From assembly GCF_026212465.1 (NCBI RefSeq), contig NC_080053.1, forward strand, positions 1,232,038 to 1,296,037: a stretch of 64,000 bases of DNA. Reading direction: 5' to 3'. This document shows positions 1 through 15,480 of the stretch, in pieces; positions within the stretch are counted from its first letter, which is position 1, and each line of letters begins with the position of its first letter. The stretch is from Amaranthus tricolor. Lineage: Eukaryota > Streptophyta > Magnoliopsida > Caryophyllales > Amaranthaceae. The notes below the pieces were generated by a model. That model did no database searches. It was not told the DNA's origin and saw nothing but the letters and a program-made list of their open reading frames with translations. The position numbers and the translations under genes were made by a program.

Positions 1-605
1 TGAACAATGAACGATGAAGAATGAACAAGGATCAATGAGCATTGAAGAATGAATGATGAAGAATGAACAAGGATCAATGATCAATAAACAATGAACGATG
101 AAGAATGAACGAGGATCAATGAGCATTGTAGAATGAACGATGAAGAATGTACAAGGATCAATGATGAATAATGAATGAACGATGAAGAATGAACAAGGAT
201 CAATGATCATTGAAGAATGAACGATGAAGAATGAACAAGGATTAATGATCATTGAAGAATGAACGATGAAGAATGAACAAGGATCAATGATCAATGAACA
301 ATGAACGATGAAGAATGAACCAGGATCAACGAGCATTGAAGAATGAACGATTTAGAATGAACAAGGATCAATGATCATTCAAGATGGAACGATGAAGAAT
401 GAACAAGGATCAATGATCATTGAAGAATGAACGATGAGAAATGAATATGGATCAATGATCATTAAAGAATGAACGATGAAGAATGAACAAGGATCAATGA
501 TCATTGAAGAATGAACGATGAAGAATGAACAATGAACGATGAAGAATGAACCAGGATCAATGAGCATTGAAGAATGAACGATTTAGAATGAACAAGGATC
601 AATGA

Positions 606-3600
606 TCATTGAAGATGGAACGATGAAGAATGAATAGGATCAATGAGCATTGAAGAATGAATGATGAAGAATGAACAAGGATCAATGATCAATGAACAAT
701 GAACGATGAGGAATGAACGAGGATCAATGAGCATTGTAGAATGAACGATGAAGAATGTACAAGGATCAATGATGAATAATGAATGAACGATGAAGAATGA
801 ACAAGGATCAATGATCATTGAAGAATGAACGGTGAAGAATGAATATGGATCAATGATCATTAAAGAATGAACGATGAAGAATGAGCAAGGATCAATGATC
901 ATTGAAGAATGAACGATGAAGAATGAATAAGGATCAATGATCAATGAACAATGAACGATGAAGAATGAACCAGGATCAATGAGCAATGAAGAATGAACGA
1001 TTTAGAATAAACAAGGATCAATGATCATTGAAGATGGAACGATGAAGAATGAACAAGGATCAATGATCATTGAAGAATGAACGATGAAGAATGAATATGG
1101 ATCAATGATCATTAAAGAATGAACGTTGAAGAATGAACAAGGATCAATGATCATTGAAGAATGAACGATGAAGAATGAACAAGGATCAATGATCAATGAA
1201 CAATGAACGATGAAGAATGAACCAGGATCAATGAGCATTGAAGAATGAACGATTTAGAATGAACAAGGATCAATGATCATTGAAGATGGAACGATGAAGA
1301 ATGAACAAGGATCAATGATTAATGAACAATGAACGATGAAGAATGAACAAGGATCAATGAGCATTGAAGAATGAATGATGAAGAATGAACAAGGATCAAT
1401 GATCAATAAACAATGAACGATGAAGAATGAACGAGGATCAATGAGCATTGTAGAATGAACGATGAAGAATGTACAAGGATCAATGATGAATAATGAATGA
1501 ACGATGAAGAATGAACAAGGATCAATGATCATTGAAGAATGAACGATGAAGAATGAACAAGGATTAATGATCATTGAAGAATGAACGATGAAGAATGAAC
1601 AAGGATCAATGATCAATGAACAATGAACGATGAAGAATGAACCAGGATCAACAAGCATTGAAGAATGAACGATTTAGAATGAACAAGGATCAATGATCAT
1701 TCAAGATGGAACGATGAAGAATGAACAAGGATCAATGATCATTGAAGAATGAACGATGAGAAATGAATATGGATCAATGATCATTAAAGAATGAACGATG
1801 AAGAATGAACAAGGATCAATGATCATTGAAGAATGAACGATGAAGAATGAACCAGGATCAATGAGCATTGAAGAATGAACGATTTAGAATGAACAAGGAT
1901 CAATGATCATTGAAGATGGAACGATGAAGAATGAATAGGATCAATGAGCATTGAAGAATGAATAATGAAGAATGAACAAGGATCAATGATCAATGAACAA
2001 TGAACGATGAAGAATGAACCAGGATCAATGAGCAATGAAGAATGAACGATTTAGAATGAACAAGGATCAATGATCATTGAAGATGGAACGATGAAGAATG
2101 AACAAGGATCAATGATCATTGAAGAATGAACGATGAAGAATAAATATGGATCAATGATCATTAAAGAATGAACGATGAAGAATGAACAAGGATCAATGAT
2201 CATTGAAGAATGAACGATGAAGAATGAACAAGGATCAATGATCAATGAACAATGAACGATGAAGAATGAACCAGGATCAATGAGCATTGAAGAATGAACG
2301 ATTTAGAATGAACAAGGATCAATGATCATTGAAGATGGAACGATGAAGAATGAACAAGGATCAATGATCATTAAAGAATGAACGATTTAGAATGAACAAG
2401 GATAATTGATCATTGAAGAATGAACGATGAAGAATGAACAAGGATCAATGATCAATAATGAATGAACGATGAAGAATGAACAAGGATCAATGATTAATGA
2501 ACAATGAACGATGAAGAATGAACAAGGATCAATGAGCATTGAAGAATGAACGATGAAGAATGAACAAGGATCAATGATCATTGAAGAATGAACGATGAAG
2601 AATGAGCAAGGATCAATGATCATTGAAGAATGAACGATGAAGAATGAACAAGGATCAATGATCAATGAACAATGAACGATGAAGAATGAACCAGGATCAA
2701 TGAGCAATGAAGAATGAACGATTTAGAATGAACAAGGATCAATGATCATTGAAGATGGAACGATGAAGAATGAACAAGGATCAATGATCATTGAAGAATG
2801 AACGATGAAGAATAAATATGGATCAATGATCATTAAAGAATGAACGATGAAGAATGAACAAGGATCAATGATCATTGAAGAATGAACGATGAAGAATGAA
2901 CCAGGATCAATGAGCATTGAAGAATGAACGATTTAGAATGAACAAGGATCAATGATCATTGAAGATGGAACGATGAAGAATGAACAAGGATCAATGATTA
3001 ATGAACAATGAACGATGAAGAATGAACAAGGATCAATGAGCATTGAAGAATGAATGATGAAGAATGAACAAGGATCAATGATCAATAAACAATGAACGAT
3101 GAAGAATGAACGAGGATCAATGAGCATTGTAGAATGAACGATGAAGAATGTACAAGGATCAATGATGAATAATGAATGAACGATGAAGAATGAACAAGGA
3201 TCAATGATCATTGAAGAATGAACGATGAAGAATGAACAAGGATTAATGATCATTAAAGAATGAACGATGAAGAATGAACAAGGATCAATGATCAATGAAC
3301 AATGAACGATGAAGAATGAACCAGGATCAACGAGCATTGAAGAATGAACGATTTAGAATGAACAAGGATCAATGATCATTCAAGATGGAACGATGAAGAA
3401 TGAACAAGGATCAATGATCATTGAAGAATGAACGATGAGAAATGAATATGGATCAATGATCATTAAAGAATGAACGATGAAGAATGAACAAGGATCAATG
3501 ATCATTGAAGAATGAACGATGAAGAATGAACAATGAACGATGAAGAATGAACCAGGATCAATGAGCATTGAAGAATGAACGATTTAGAATGAACAAGGAT

Positions 3601-6600
3601 CAATGATCATTGAAGATGGAACGATGAAGAATGAATAGGATCAATGAGCATTGAAGAATGAATGATGAAGAATGAACAAGGATCAATGATCAATGAACAA
3701 TGAACGATGAGGAATGAACGAGGATCAATGAGCATTGTAGAATGAACGATGAAGAATGTACAAGGATCAATGATGAATAATGAATGAACGATGAAGAATG
3801 AACAAGGATCAATGATCATTGAAGAATGAACGGTGAAGAATGAATATGGATCAATGATCATTAAAGAATGAACGATGAAGAATGAGCAAGGATCAATGAT
3901 CATTGAAGAATGAACGATGAAGAATGAATAAGGATCAATGATCAATGAACAATGAACGATGAAGAATGAACCAGGATCAATGAGCAATGAAGAATGAACG
4001 ATTTAGAATAAACAAGGATCAATGATCATTGAAGATGGAACGATGAAGAATGAACAAGGATCAATGATCATTGAAGAATGAACGATGAAGAATGAATATG
4101 GATCAATGATCATTAAAGAATGAACGATGAAGAATGAACAAGGATCAATGATCATTGAAGAATGAACGATGAAGAATGAACAAGGATCAATGATCAATGA
4201 ACAATGAACGATGAAGAATGAACCAGGATCAATGAGCATTGAAGAATGAACGATTTAGAATGAACAAGGATCAATGATCATTGAAGATGGAACGATGAAG
4301 AATGAACAAGGATCAATGATTAATGAACAATGAACGATGAAGAATGAACAAGGATCAATGAGCATTGAAGAATGAATGATGAAGAATGAACAAGGATCAA
4401 TGATCAATAAACAATGAACGATGAAGAATGAACGAGGATCAATGAGCATTGTAGAATGAACGATGAAGAATGTACAAGGATCAATGATGAATAATGAATG
4501 AACGATGAAGAATGAACAAGGATCAATGATCATTGAAGAATGAACGATGAAGAATGAACAAGGATTAATGATCATTGAAGAATGAACGATGAAGAATGAA
4601 CAAGGATCAATGATCAATGAACAATGAACGATGAAGAATGAACCAGGATCAACGAGCATTGAAGAATGAACGATTTAGAATGAACAAGGATCAATGATCA
4701 TTCAAGATGGAACGATGAAGAATGAACAAGGATCAATGATCATTGAAGAATGAACGATGAGAAATGAATATGGATCAATGATCATTAAAGAATGAACGAT
4801 GAAGAATGAACAAGGATCAATGATCATTGAAGAATGAACGATGAAGAATGAACCAGGATCAATGAGCATTGAAGAATGAACGATTTAGAATGAACAAGGA
4901 TCAATGATCATTGAAGATGGAACGATGAAGAATGAATAGGATCAATGAGCATTGAAGAATGAATAATGAAGAATGAACAAGGATCAATGATCAATGAACA
5001 ATGAACGATGAAGAATGAACCAGGATCAATGAGCAATGAAGAATGAACGATTTAGAATGAACAAGGATCAATGATCATTGAAGATGGAACGATGAAGAAT
5101 GAACAAGGATCAATGATCATTGAAGAATGAACGATGAAGAATAAATATGGATCAATGATCATTAAAGAATGAACGATGAAGAATGAACAAGGATCAATGA
5201 TCATTGAAGAATGAACGATGAAGAATGAACAAGGATCAATGATCAATGAACAATGAACGATGAAGAATGAACCAGGATCAATGAGCATTGAAGAATGAAC
5301 GATTTAGAATGAACAAGGATCAATGATCATTGAAGATGGAACGATGAAGAATGAACAAGGATCAATGATCATTAAAGAATGAACGATTTAGAATGAACAA
5401 GGATAATTGATCATTGAAGAATGAACGATGAAGAATGAACAAGGATCAATGATCAATAATGAATGAACGATGAAGAATGAACAAGGATCAATGATTAATG
5501 AACAATGAACGATGAAGAATGAACAAGGATCAATGAGCATTGAAGAATGAACGATGAAGAATGAACAAGGATCAATGATCATTGAAGAATGAACGATGAA
5601 GAATGAGCAAGGATCAATGATCATTGAAGAATGAACGATGAAGAATGAACAAGGATCAATGATCAATGAACAATGAACGATGAAGAATGAACCAGGATCA
5701 ATGAGCAATGAAGAATGAACGATTTAGAATGAACAAGGATCAATGATCATTGAAGATGGAACGATGAAGAATGAACAAGGATCAATGATCATTGAAGAAT
5801 GAACGATGAAGAATAAATATGGATCAATGATCATTAAAGAATGAACGATGAAGAATGAACAAGGATCAATGATCATTGAAGAATGAACGATGAAGAATGA
5901 ACCAGGATCAATGAGCATTGAAGAATGAACGATTTAGAATGAACAAGGATCAATGATCATTGAAGATGGAACGATGAAGAATGAACAAGGATCAATGATT
6001 AATGAACAATGAACGATGAAGAATGAACAAGGATCAATGAGCATTGAAGAATGAATGATGAAGAATGAACAAGGATCAATGATCAATAAACAATGAACGA
6101 TGAAGAATGAACGAGGATCAATGAGCATTGTAGAATGAACGATGAAGAATGTACAAGGATCAATGATGAATAATGAATGAACGATGAAGAATGAACAAGG
6201 ATCAATGATCATTGAAGAATGAACGATGAAGAATGAACAAGGATTAATGATCATTGAAGAATGAACGATGAAGAATGAACAAGGATCAATGATCAATGAA
6301 CAATGAACGATGAAGAATGAACCAGGATCAACGAGCATTGAAGAATGAACGATTTAGAATGAACAAGGATCAATGATCATTCAAGATGGAACGATGAAGA
6401 ATGAACAAGGATCAATGATCATTGAAGAATGAATGATGAGAAATGAATATGGATCAATGATCATTAAAGAATGAACGATGAAGAATGAACAAGGATCAAT
6501 GATCATTGAAGAATGAACGATGAAGAATGAACCAGGATCAATGAGCATTGAAGAATGAACGATTTAGAATGAACAAGGATCAATGATTATTGAAGATGGA

Positions 6601-6900
6601 ACGATGAAGAATGAATAGGATCAATGAGCATTGAAGAATGAATGATGAAGAATGAACAAGGATCAATGATCAATGAACAATGAACGATGAAGAATGAACC
6701 AGGATCAATGAGCAATGAAGAATGAACGATTTAGAATGAACAAGGATCAATGATCATTGAAGATGGAACGATGAAGAATGAACAAGGATCAATGATCATT
6801 GAAGAATGAACGATGAAGAATGAACAATGAACGATGAAGAATGAACCAGGATCAATGAGCATTGAAGAATGAACGATTTAGAATGAACAAGGATCAATGA
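606..6900. repeat. Higher-order repeat, copy 1 (6,295 bp)
   Basis: This is the first complete copy in the window of a higher-order unit made of two unequal halves: 606-3,606 (3,001 bp) and 3,607-6,900 (3,294 bp). The halves share the same order of variant monomers. The second half differs mainly by extra sequence near 6,000-6,900 worth seven monomers less one base. Positions 1-605 are the tail of the preceding half. The same variant order recurs 6,295 bp later. Confidence 0.85.
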
Positions 6901-9900
6901 TCATTGAAGATGGAACGATGAAGAATGAATAGGATCAATGAGCATTGAAGAATGAATGATGAAGAATGAACAAGGATCAATGATCAATGAACAATGAACG
7001 ATGAGGAATGAACGAGGATCAATGAGCATTGTAGAATGAACGATGAAGAATGTACAAGGATCAATGATGAATAATGAATGAACGATGAAGAATGAACAAG
7101 GATCAATGATCATTGAAGAATGAACGGTGAAGAATGAATATGGATCAATGATCATTAAAGAATGAACGATGAAGAATGAGCAAGGATCAATGATCATTGA
7201 AGAATGAACGATGAAGAATGAATAAGGATCAATGATCAATGAACAATGAACGATGAAGAATGAACCAGGATCAATGAGCAATGAAGAATGAACGATTTAG
7301 AATAAACAAGGATCAATGATCATTGAAGATGGAACGATGAAGAATGAACAAGGATCAATGATCATTGAAGAATGAACGATGAAGAATGAATATGGATCAA
7401 TGATCATTAAAGAATGAACGATGAAGAATGAACAAGGATCAATGATCATTGAAGAATGAACGATGAAGAATGAACAAGGATCAATGATCAATGAACAATG
7501 AACGATGAAGAATGAACCAGGATCAATGAGCATTGAAGAATGAACGATTTAGAATGAACAAGGATCAATGATCATTGAAGATGGAACGATGAAGAATGAA
7601 CAAGGATCAATGATTAATGAACAATGAACGATGAAGAATGAACAAGGATCAATGAGCATTGAAGAATGAATGATGAAGAATGAACAAGGATCAATGATCA
7701 ATAAACAATGAACGATGAAGAATGAACGAGGATCAATGAGCATTGTAGAATGAACGATGAAGAATGTACAAGGATCAATGATGAATAATGAATGAACGAT
7801 GAAGAATGAACAAGGATCAATGATCATTGAAGAATGAACGATGAAGAATGAACAAGGATTAATGATCATTGAAGAATGAACGATGAAGAATGAACAAGGA
7901 TCAATGATCAATGAACAATGAACGATGAAGAATGAACCAGGATCAACGAGCATTGAAGAATGAACGATTTAGAATGAACAAGGATCAATGATCATTCAAG
8001 ATGGAACGATGAAGAATGAACAAGGATCAATGATCATTGAAGAATGAACGATGAGAAATGAATATGGATCAATGATCATTAAAGAATGAACGATGAAGAA
8101 TGAACAAGGATCAATGATCATTGAAGAATGAACGATGAAGAATGAACCAGGATCAATGAGCATTGAAGAATGAACGATTTAGAATGAACAAGGATCAATG
8201 ATCATTGAAGATGGAACGATGAAGAATGAATAGGATCAATGAGCATTGAAGAATGAATAATGAAGAATGAACAAGGATCAATGATCAATGAACAATGAAC
8301 GATGAAGAATGAACCAGGATCAATGAGCAATGAAGAATGAACGATTTAGAATGAACAAGGATCAATGATCATTGAAGATGGAACGATGAAGAATGAACAA
8401 GGATCAATGATCATTGAAGAATGAACGATGAAGAATAAATATGGATCAATGATCATTAAAGAATGAACGATGAAGAATGAACAAGGATCAATGATCATTG
8501 AAGAATGAACGATGAAGAATGAACAAGGATCAATGATCAATGAACAATGAACGATGAAGAATGAACCAGGATCAATGAGCATTGAAGAATGAACGATTTA
8601 GAATGAACAAGGATCAATGATCATTGAAGATGGAACGATGAAGAATGAACAAGGATCAATGATCATTAAAGAATGAACGATTTAGAATGAACAAGGATAA
8701 TTGATCATTGAAGAATGAACGATGAAGAATGAACAAGGATCAATGATCAATAATGAATGAACGATGAAGAATGAACAAGGATCAATGATTAATGAACAAT
8801 GAACGATGAAGAATGAACAAGGATCAATGAGCATTGAAGAATGAACGATGAAGAATGAACAAGGATCAATGATCATTGAAGAATGAACGATGAAGAATGA
8901 GCAAGGATCAATGATCATTGAAGAATGAACGATGAAGAATGAACAAGGATCAATGATCAATGAACAATGAACGATGAAGAATGAACCAGGATCAATGAGC
9001 AATGAAGAATGAACGATTTAGAATGAACAAGGATCAATGATCATTGAAGATGGAACGATGAAGAATGAACAAGGATCAATGATCATTGAAGAATGAACGA
9101 TGAAGAATAAATATGGATCAATGATCATTAAAGAATGAACGATGAAGAATGAACAAGGATCAATGATCATTGAAGAATGAACGATGAAGAATGAACCAGG
9201 ATCAATGAGCATTGAAGAATGAACGATTTAGAATGAACAAGGATCAATGATCATTGAAGATGGAACGATGAAGAATGAACAAGGATCAATGATTAATGAA
9301 CAATGAACGATGAAGAATGAACAAGGATCAATGAGCATTGAAGAATGAATGATGAAGAATGAACAAGGATCAATGATCAATAAACAATGAACGATGAAGA
9401 ATGAACGAGGATCAATGAGCATTGTAGAATGAACGATGAAGAATGTACAAGGATCAATGATGAATAATGAATGAACGATGAAGAATGAACAAGGATCAAT
9501 GATCATTGAAGAATGAACGATGAAGAATGAACAAGGATTAATGATCATTGAAGAATGAACGATGAAGAATGAACAAGGATCAATGATCAATGAACAATGA
9601 ACGATGAAGAATGAACCAGGATCAACGAGCATTGAAGAATGAACGATTTAGAATGAACAAGGATCAATGATCATTCAAGATGGAACGATGAAGAATGAAC
9701 AAGGATCAATGATCATTGAAGAATGAACGATGAGAAATGAATATGGATCAATGATCATTAAAGAATGAACGATGAAGAATGAACAAGGATCAATGATCAT
9801 TGAAGAATGAACGATGAAGAATGAACAATGAACGATGAAGAATGAACCAGGATCAATGAGCATTGAAGAATGAACGATTTAGAATGAACAAGGATCAATG

Positions 9901-12900
9901 ATCATTGAAGATGGAACGATGAAGAATGAATAGGATCAATGAGCATTGAAGAATGAATGATGAAGAATGAACAAGGATCAATGATCAATGAACAATGAAC
10001 GATGAGGAATGAACGAGGATCAATGAGCATTGTAGAATGAACGATGAAGAATGTACAAGGATCAATGATGAATAATGAATGAACGATGAAGAATGAACAA
10101 GGATCAATGATCATTGAAGAATGAACGGTGAAGAATGAATATGGATCAATGATCATTAAAGAATGAACGATGAAGAATGAGCAAGGATCAATGATCATTG
10201 AAGAATGAACGATGAAGAATGAATAAGGATCAATGATCAATGAACAATGAACGATGAAGAATGAACCAGGATCAATGAGCAATGAAGAATGAACGATTTA
10301 GAATAAACAAGGATCAATGATCATTGAAGATGGAACGATGAAGAATGAACAAGGATCAATGATCATTGAAGAATGAACGATGAAGAATGAATATGGATCA
10401 ATGATCATTAAAGAATGAACGATGAAGAATGAACAAGGATCAATGATCATTGAAGAATGAACGATGAAGAATGAACAAGGATCAATGATCAATGAACAAT
10501 GAACGATGAAGAATGAACCAGGATCAATGAGCATTGAAGAATGAACGATTTAGAATGAACAAGGATCAATGATCATTGAAGATGGAACGATGAAGAATGA
10601 ACAAGGATCAATGATTAATGAACAATGAACGATGAAGAATGAACAAGGATCAATGAGCATTGAAGAATGAATGATGAAGAATGAACAAGGATCAATGATC
10701 AATAAACAATGAACGATGAAGAATGAACGAGGATCAATGAGCATTGTAGAATGAACGATGAAGAATGTACAAGGATCAATGATGAATAATGAATGAACGA
10801 TGAAGAATGAACAAGGATCAATGATCATTGAAGAATGAACGATGAAGAATGAACAAGGATTAATGATCATTGAAGAATGAACGATGAAGAATGAACAAGG
10901 ATCAATGATCAATGAACAATGAACGATGAAGAATGAACCAGGATCAACGAGCATTGAAGAATGAACGATTTAGAATGAACAAGGATCAATGATCATTCAA
11001 GATGGAACGATGAAGAATGAACAAGGATCAATGATCATTGAAGAATGAACGATGAGAAATGAATATGGATCAATGATCATTAAAGAATGAACGATGAAGA
11101 ATGAACAAGGATCAATGATCATTGAAGAATGAACGATGAAGAATGAACCAGGATCAATGAGCATTGAAGAATGAACGATTTAGAATGAACAAGGATCAAT
11201 GATCATTGAAGATGGAACGATGAAGAATGAATAGGATCAATGAGCATTGAAGAATGAATAATGAAGAATGAACAAGGATCAATGATCAATGAACAATGAA
11301 CGATGAAGAATGAACCAGGATCAATGAGCAATGAAGAATGAACGATTTAGAATGAACAAGGATCAATGATCATTGAAGATGGAACGATGAAGAATGAACA
11401 AGGATCAATGATCATTGAAGAATGAACGATGAAGAATAAATATGGATCAATGATCATTAAAGAATGAACGATGAAGAATGAACAAGGATCAATGATCATT
11501 GAAGAATGAACGATGAAGAATGAACAAGGATCAATGATCAATGAACAATGAACGATGAAGAATGAACCAGGATCAATGAGCATTGAAGAATGAACGATTT
11601 AGAATGAACAAGGATCAATGATCATTGAAGATGGAACGATGAAGAATGAACAAGGATCAATGATCATTAAAGAATGAACGATTTAGAATGAACAAGGATA
11701 ATTGATCATTGAAGAATGAACGATGAAGAATGAACAAGGATCAATGATCAATAATGAATGAACGATGAAGAATGAACAAGGATCAATGATTAATGAACAA
11801 TGAACGATGAAGAATGAACAAGGATCAATGAGCATTGAAGAATGAACGATGAAGAATGAACAAGGATCAATGATCATTGAAGAATGAACGATGAAGAATG
11901 AGCAAGGATCAATGATCATTGAAGAATGAACGATGAAGAATGAACAAGGATCAATGATCAATGAACAATGAACGATGAAGAATGAACCAGGATCAATGAG
12001 CAATGAAGAATGAACGATTTAGAATGAACAAGGATCAATGATCATTGAAGATGGAACGATGAAGAATGAACAAGGATCAATGATCATTGAAGAATGAACG
12101 ATGAAGAATAAATATGGATCAATGATCATTAAAGAATGAACGATGAAGAATGAACAAGGATCAATGATCATTGAAGAATGAACGATGAAGAATGAACCAG
12201 GATCAATGAGCATTGAAGAATGAACGATTTAGAATGAACAAGGATCAATGATCATTGAAGATGGAACGATGAAGAATGAACAAGGATCAATGATTAATGA
12301 ACAATGAACGATGAAGAATGAACAAGGATCAATGAGCATTGAAGAATGAATGATGAAGAATGAACAAGGATCAATGATCAATAAACAATGAACGATGAAG
12401 AATGAACGAGGATCAATGAGCATTGTAGAATGAACGATGAAGAATGTACAAGGATCAATGATGAATAATGAATGAACGATGAAGAATGAACAAGGATCAA
12501 TGATCATTGAAGAATGAACGATGAAGAATGAACAAGGATTAATGATCATTGAAGAATGAACGATGAAGAATGAACAAGGATCAATGATCAATGAACAATG
12601 AACGATGAAGAATGAACCAGGATCAACGAGCATTGAAGAATGAACGATTTAGAATGAACAAGGATCAATGATCATTCAAGATGGAACGATGAAGAATGAA
12701 CAAGGATCAATGATCATTGAAGAATGAACGATGAGAAATGAATATGGATCAATGATCATTAAAGAATGAACGATGAAGAATGAACAAGGATCAATGATCA
12801 TTGAAGAATGAACGATGAAGAATGAACCAGGATCAATGAGCATTGAAGAATGAACGATTTAGAATGAACAAGGATCAATGATCATTGAAGATGGAACGAT

Positions 12901-13195
12901 GAAGAATGAATAGGATCAATGAGCATTGAAGAATGAATGATGAAGAATGAACAAGGATCAATGATCAATGAACAATGAACGATGAAGAATGAACCAGGAT
13001 CAATGAGCAATGAAGAATGAACGATTTAGAATGAACAAGGATCAATGATCATTGAAGATGGAACGATGAAGAATGAACAAGGATCAATGATCATTGAAGA
13101 ATGAACGATGAAGAATGAACAATGAACGATGAAGAATGAACCAGGATCAATGAGCATTGAAGAATGAACGATTTAGAATGAACAAGGATCAATGA
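6901..13195. repeat. Higher-order repeat, copy 2 (6,295 bp)
   Basis: Repeats copy 1 with the same internal boundaries: a short half at 6,901-9,901 and a long half at 9,902-13,195. Every landmark variant I compared lies exactly 6,295 bp after its partner in copy 1. The halves therefore alternate short, long, short, long. Confidence 0.85.
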
Positions 13196-15480
13196 TCATT
13201 GAAGATGGAACGATGAAGAATGAATAGGATCAATGAGCATTGAAGAATGAATGATGAAGAATGAACAAGGATCAATGATCAATGAACAATGAACGATGAG
13301 GAATGAACGAGGATCAATGAGCATTGTAGAATGAACGATGAAGAATGTACAAGGATCAATGATGAATAATGAATGAACGATGAAGAATGAACAAGGATCA
13401 ATGATCATTGAAGAATGAACGGTGAAGAATGAATATGGATCAATGATCATTAAAGAATGAACGATGAAGAATGAGCAAGGATCAATGATCATTGAAGAAT
13501 GAACGATGAAGAATGAATAAGGATCAATGATCAATGAACAATGAACGATGAAGAATGAACCAGGATCAATGAGCAATGAAGAATGAACGATTTAGAATAA
13601 ACAAGGATCAATGATCATTGAAGATGGAACGATGAAGAATGAACAAGGATCAATGATCATTGAAGAATGAACGATGAAGAATGAATATGGATCAATGATC
13701 ATTAAAGAATGAACGATGAAGAATGAACAAGGATCAATGATCATTGAAGAATGAACGATGAAGAATGAACAAGGATCAATGATCAATGAACAATGAACGA
13801 TGAAGAATGAACCAGGATCAATGAGCATTGAAGAATGAACGATTTAGAATGAACAAGGATCAATGATCATTGAAGATGGAACGATGAAGAATGAACAAGG
13901 ATCAATGATTAATGAACAATGAACGATGAAGAATGAACAAGGATCAATGAGCATTGAAGAATGAATGATGAAGAATGAACAAGGATCAATGATCAATAAA
14001 CAATGAACGATGAAGAATGAACGAGGATCAATGAGCATTGTAGAATGAACGATGAAGAATGTACAAGGATCAATGATGAATAATGAATGAACGATGAAGA
14101 ATGAACAAGGATCAATGATCATTGAAGAATGAACGATGAAGAATGAACAAGGATTAATGATCATTGAAGAATGAACGATGAAGAATGAACAAGGATCAAT
14201 GATCAATGAACAATGAACGATGAAGAATGAACCAGGATCAACGAGCATTGAAGAATGAACGATTTAGAATGAACAAGGATCAATGATCATTCAAGATGGA
14301 ACGATGAAGAATGAACAAGGATCAATGATCATTGAAGAATGAACGATGAGAAATGAATATGGATCAATGATCATTAAAGAATGAACGATGAAGAATGAAC
14401 AAGGATCAATGATCATTGAAGAATGAACGATGAAGAATGAACCAGGATCAATGAGCATTGAAGAATGAACGATTTAGAATGAACAAGGATCAATGATCAT
14501 TGAAGATGGAACGATGAAGAATGAATAGGATCAATGAGCATTGAAGAATGAATAATGAAGAATGAACAAGGATCAATGATCAATGAACAATGAACGATGA
14601 AGAATGAACCAGGATCAATGAGCAATGAAGAATGAACGATTTAGAATGAACAAGGATCAATGATCATTGAAGATGGAACGATGAAGAATGAACAAGGATC
14701 AATGATCATTGAAGAATGAACGATGAAGAATAAATATGGATCAATGATCATTAAAGAATGAACGATGAAGAATGAACAAGGATCAATGATCATTGAAGAA
14801 TGAACGATGAAGAATGAACAAGGATCAATGATCAATGAACAATGAACGATGAAGAATGAACCAGGATCAATGAGCATTGAAGAATGAACGATTTAGAATG
14901 AACAAGGATCAATGATCATTGAAGATGGAACGATGAAGAATGAACAAGGATCAATGATCATTAAAGAATGAACGATTTAGAATGAACAAGGATAATTGAT
15001 CATTGAAGAATGAACGATGAAGAATGAACAAGGATCAATGATCAATAATGAATGAACGATGAAGAATGAACAAGGATCAATGATTAATGAACAATGAACG
15101 ATGAAGAATGAACAAGGATCAATGAGCATTGAAGAATGAACGATGAAGAATGAACAAGGATCAATGATCATTGAAGAATGAACGATGAAGAATGAGCAAG
15201 GATCAATGATCATTGAAGAATGAACGATGAAGAATGAACAAGGATCAATGATCAATGAACAATGAACGATGAAGAATGAACCAGGATCAATGAGCAATGA
15301 AGAATGAACGATTTAGAATGAACAAGGATCAATGATCATTGAAGATGGAACGATGAAGAATGAACAAGGATCAATGATCATTGAAGAATGAATGATGAAG
15401 AATAAATATGGATCAATGATCATTAAAGAATGAACGATGAAGAATGAACAAGGATCAATGATCATTGAAGAATGAACGAT
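13196..15480. repeat. Higher-order repeat, partial copy 3
   Basis: Follows the 6,295-bp pattern from 13,196 to about 15,480. There an extra monomer appears relative to the equivalent place in copies 1 and 2 (near 2,890 and 9,185). Beyond this point the regular 6.3-kb periodicity is lost and the array becomes a mosaic of rearranged blocks. The right limit is approximate. Confidence 0.7.
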
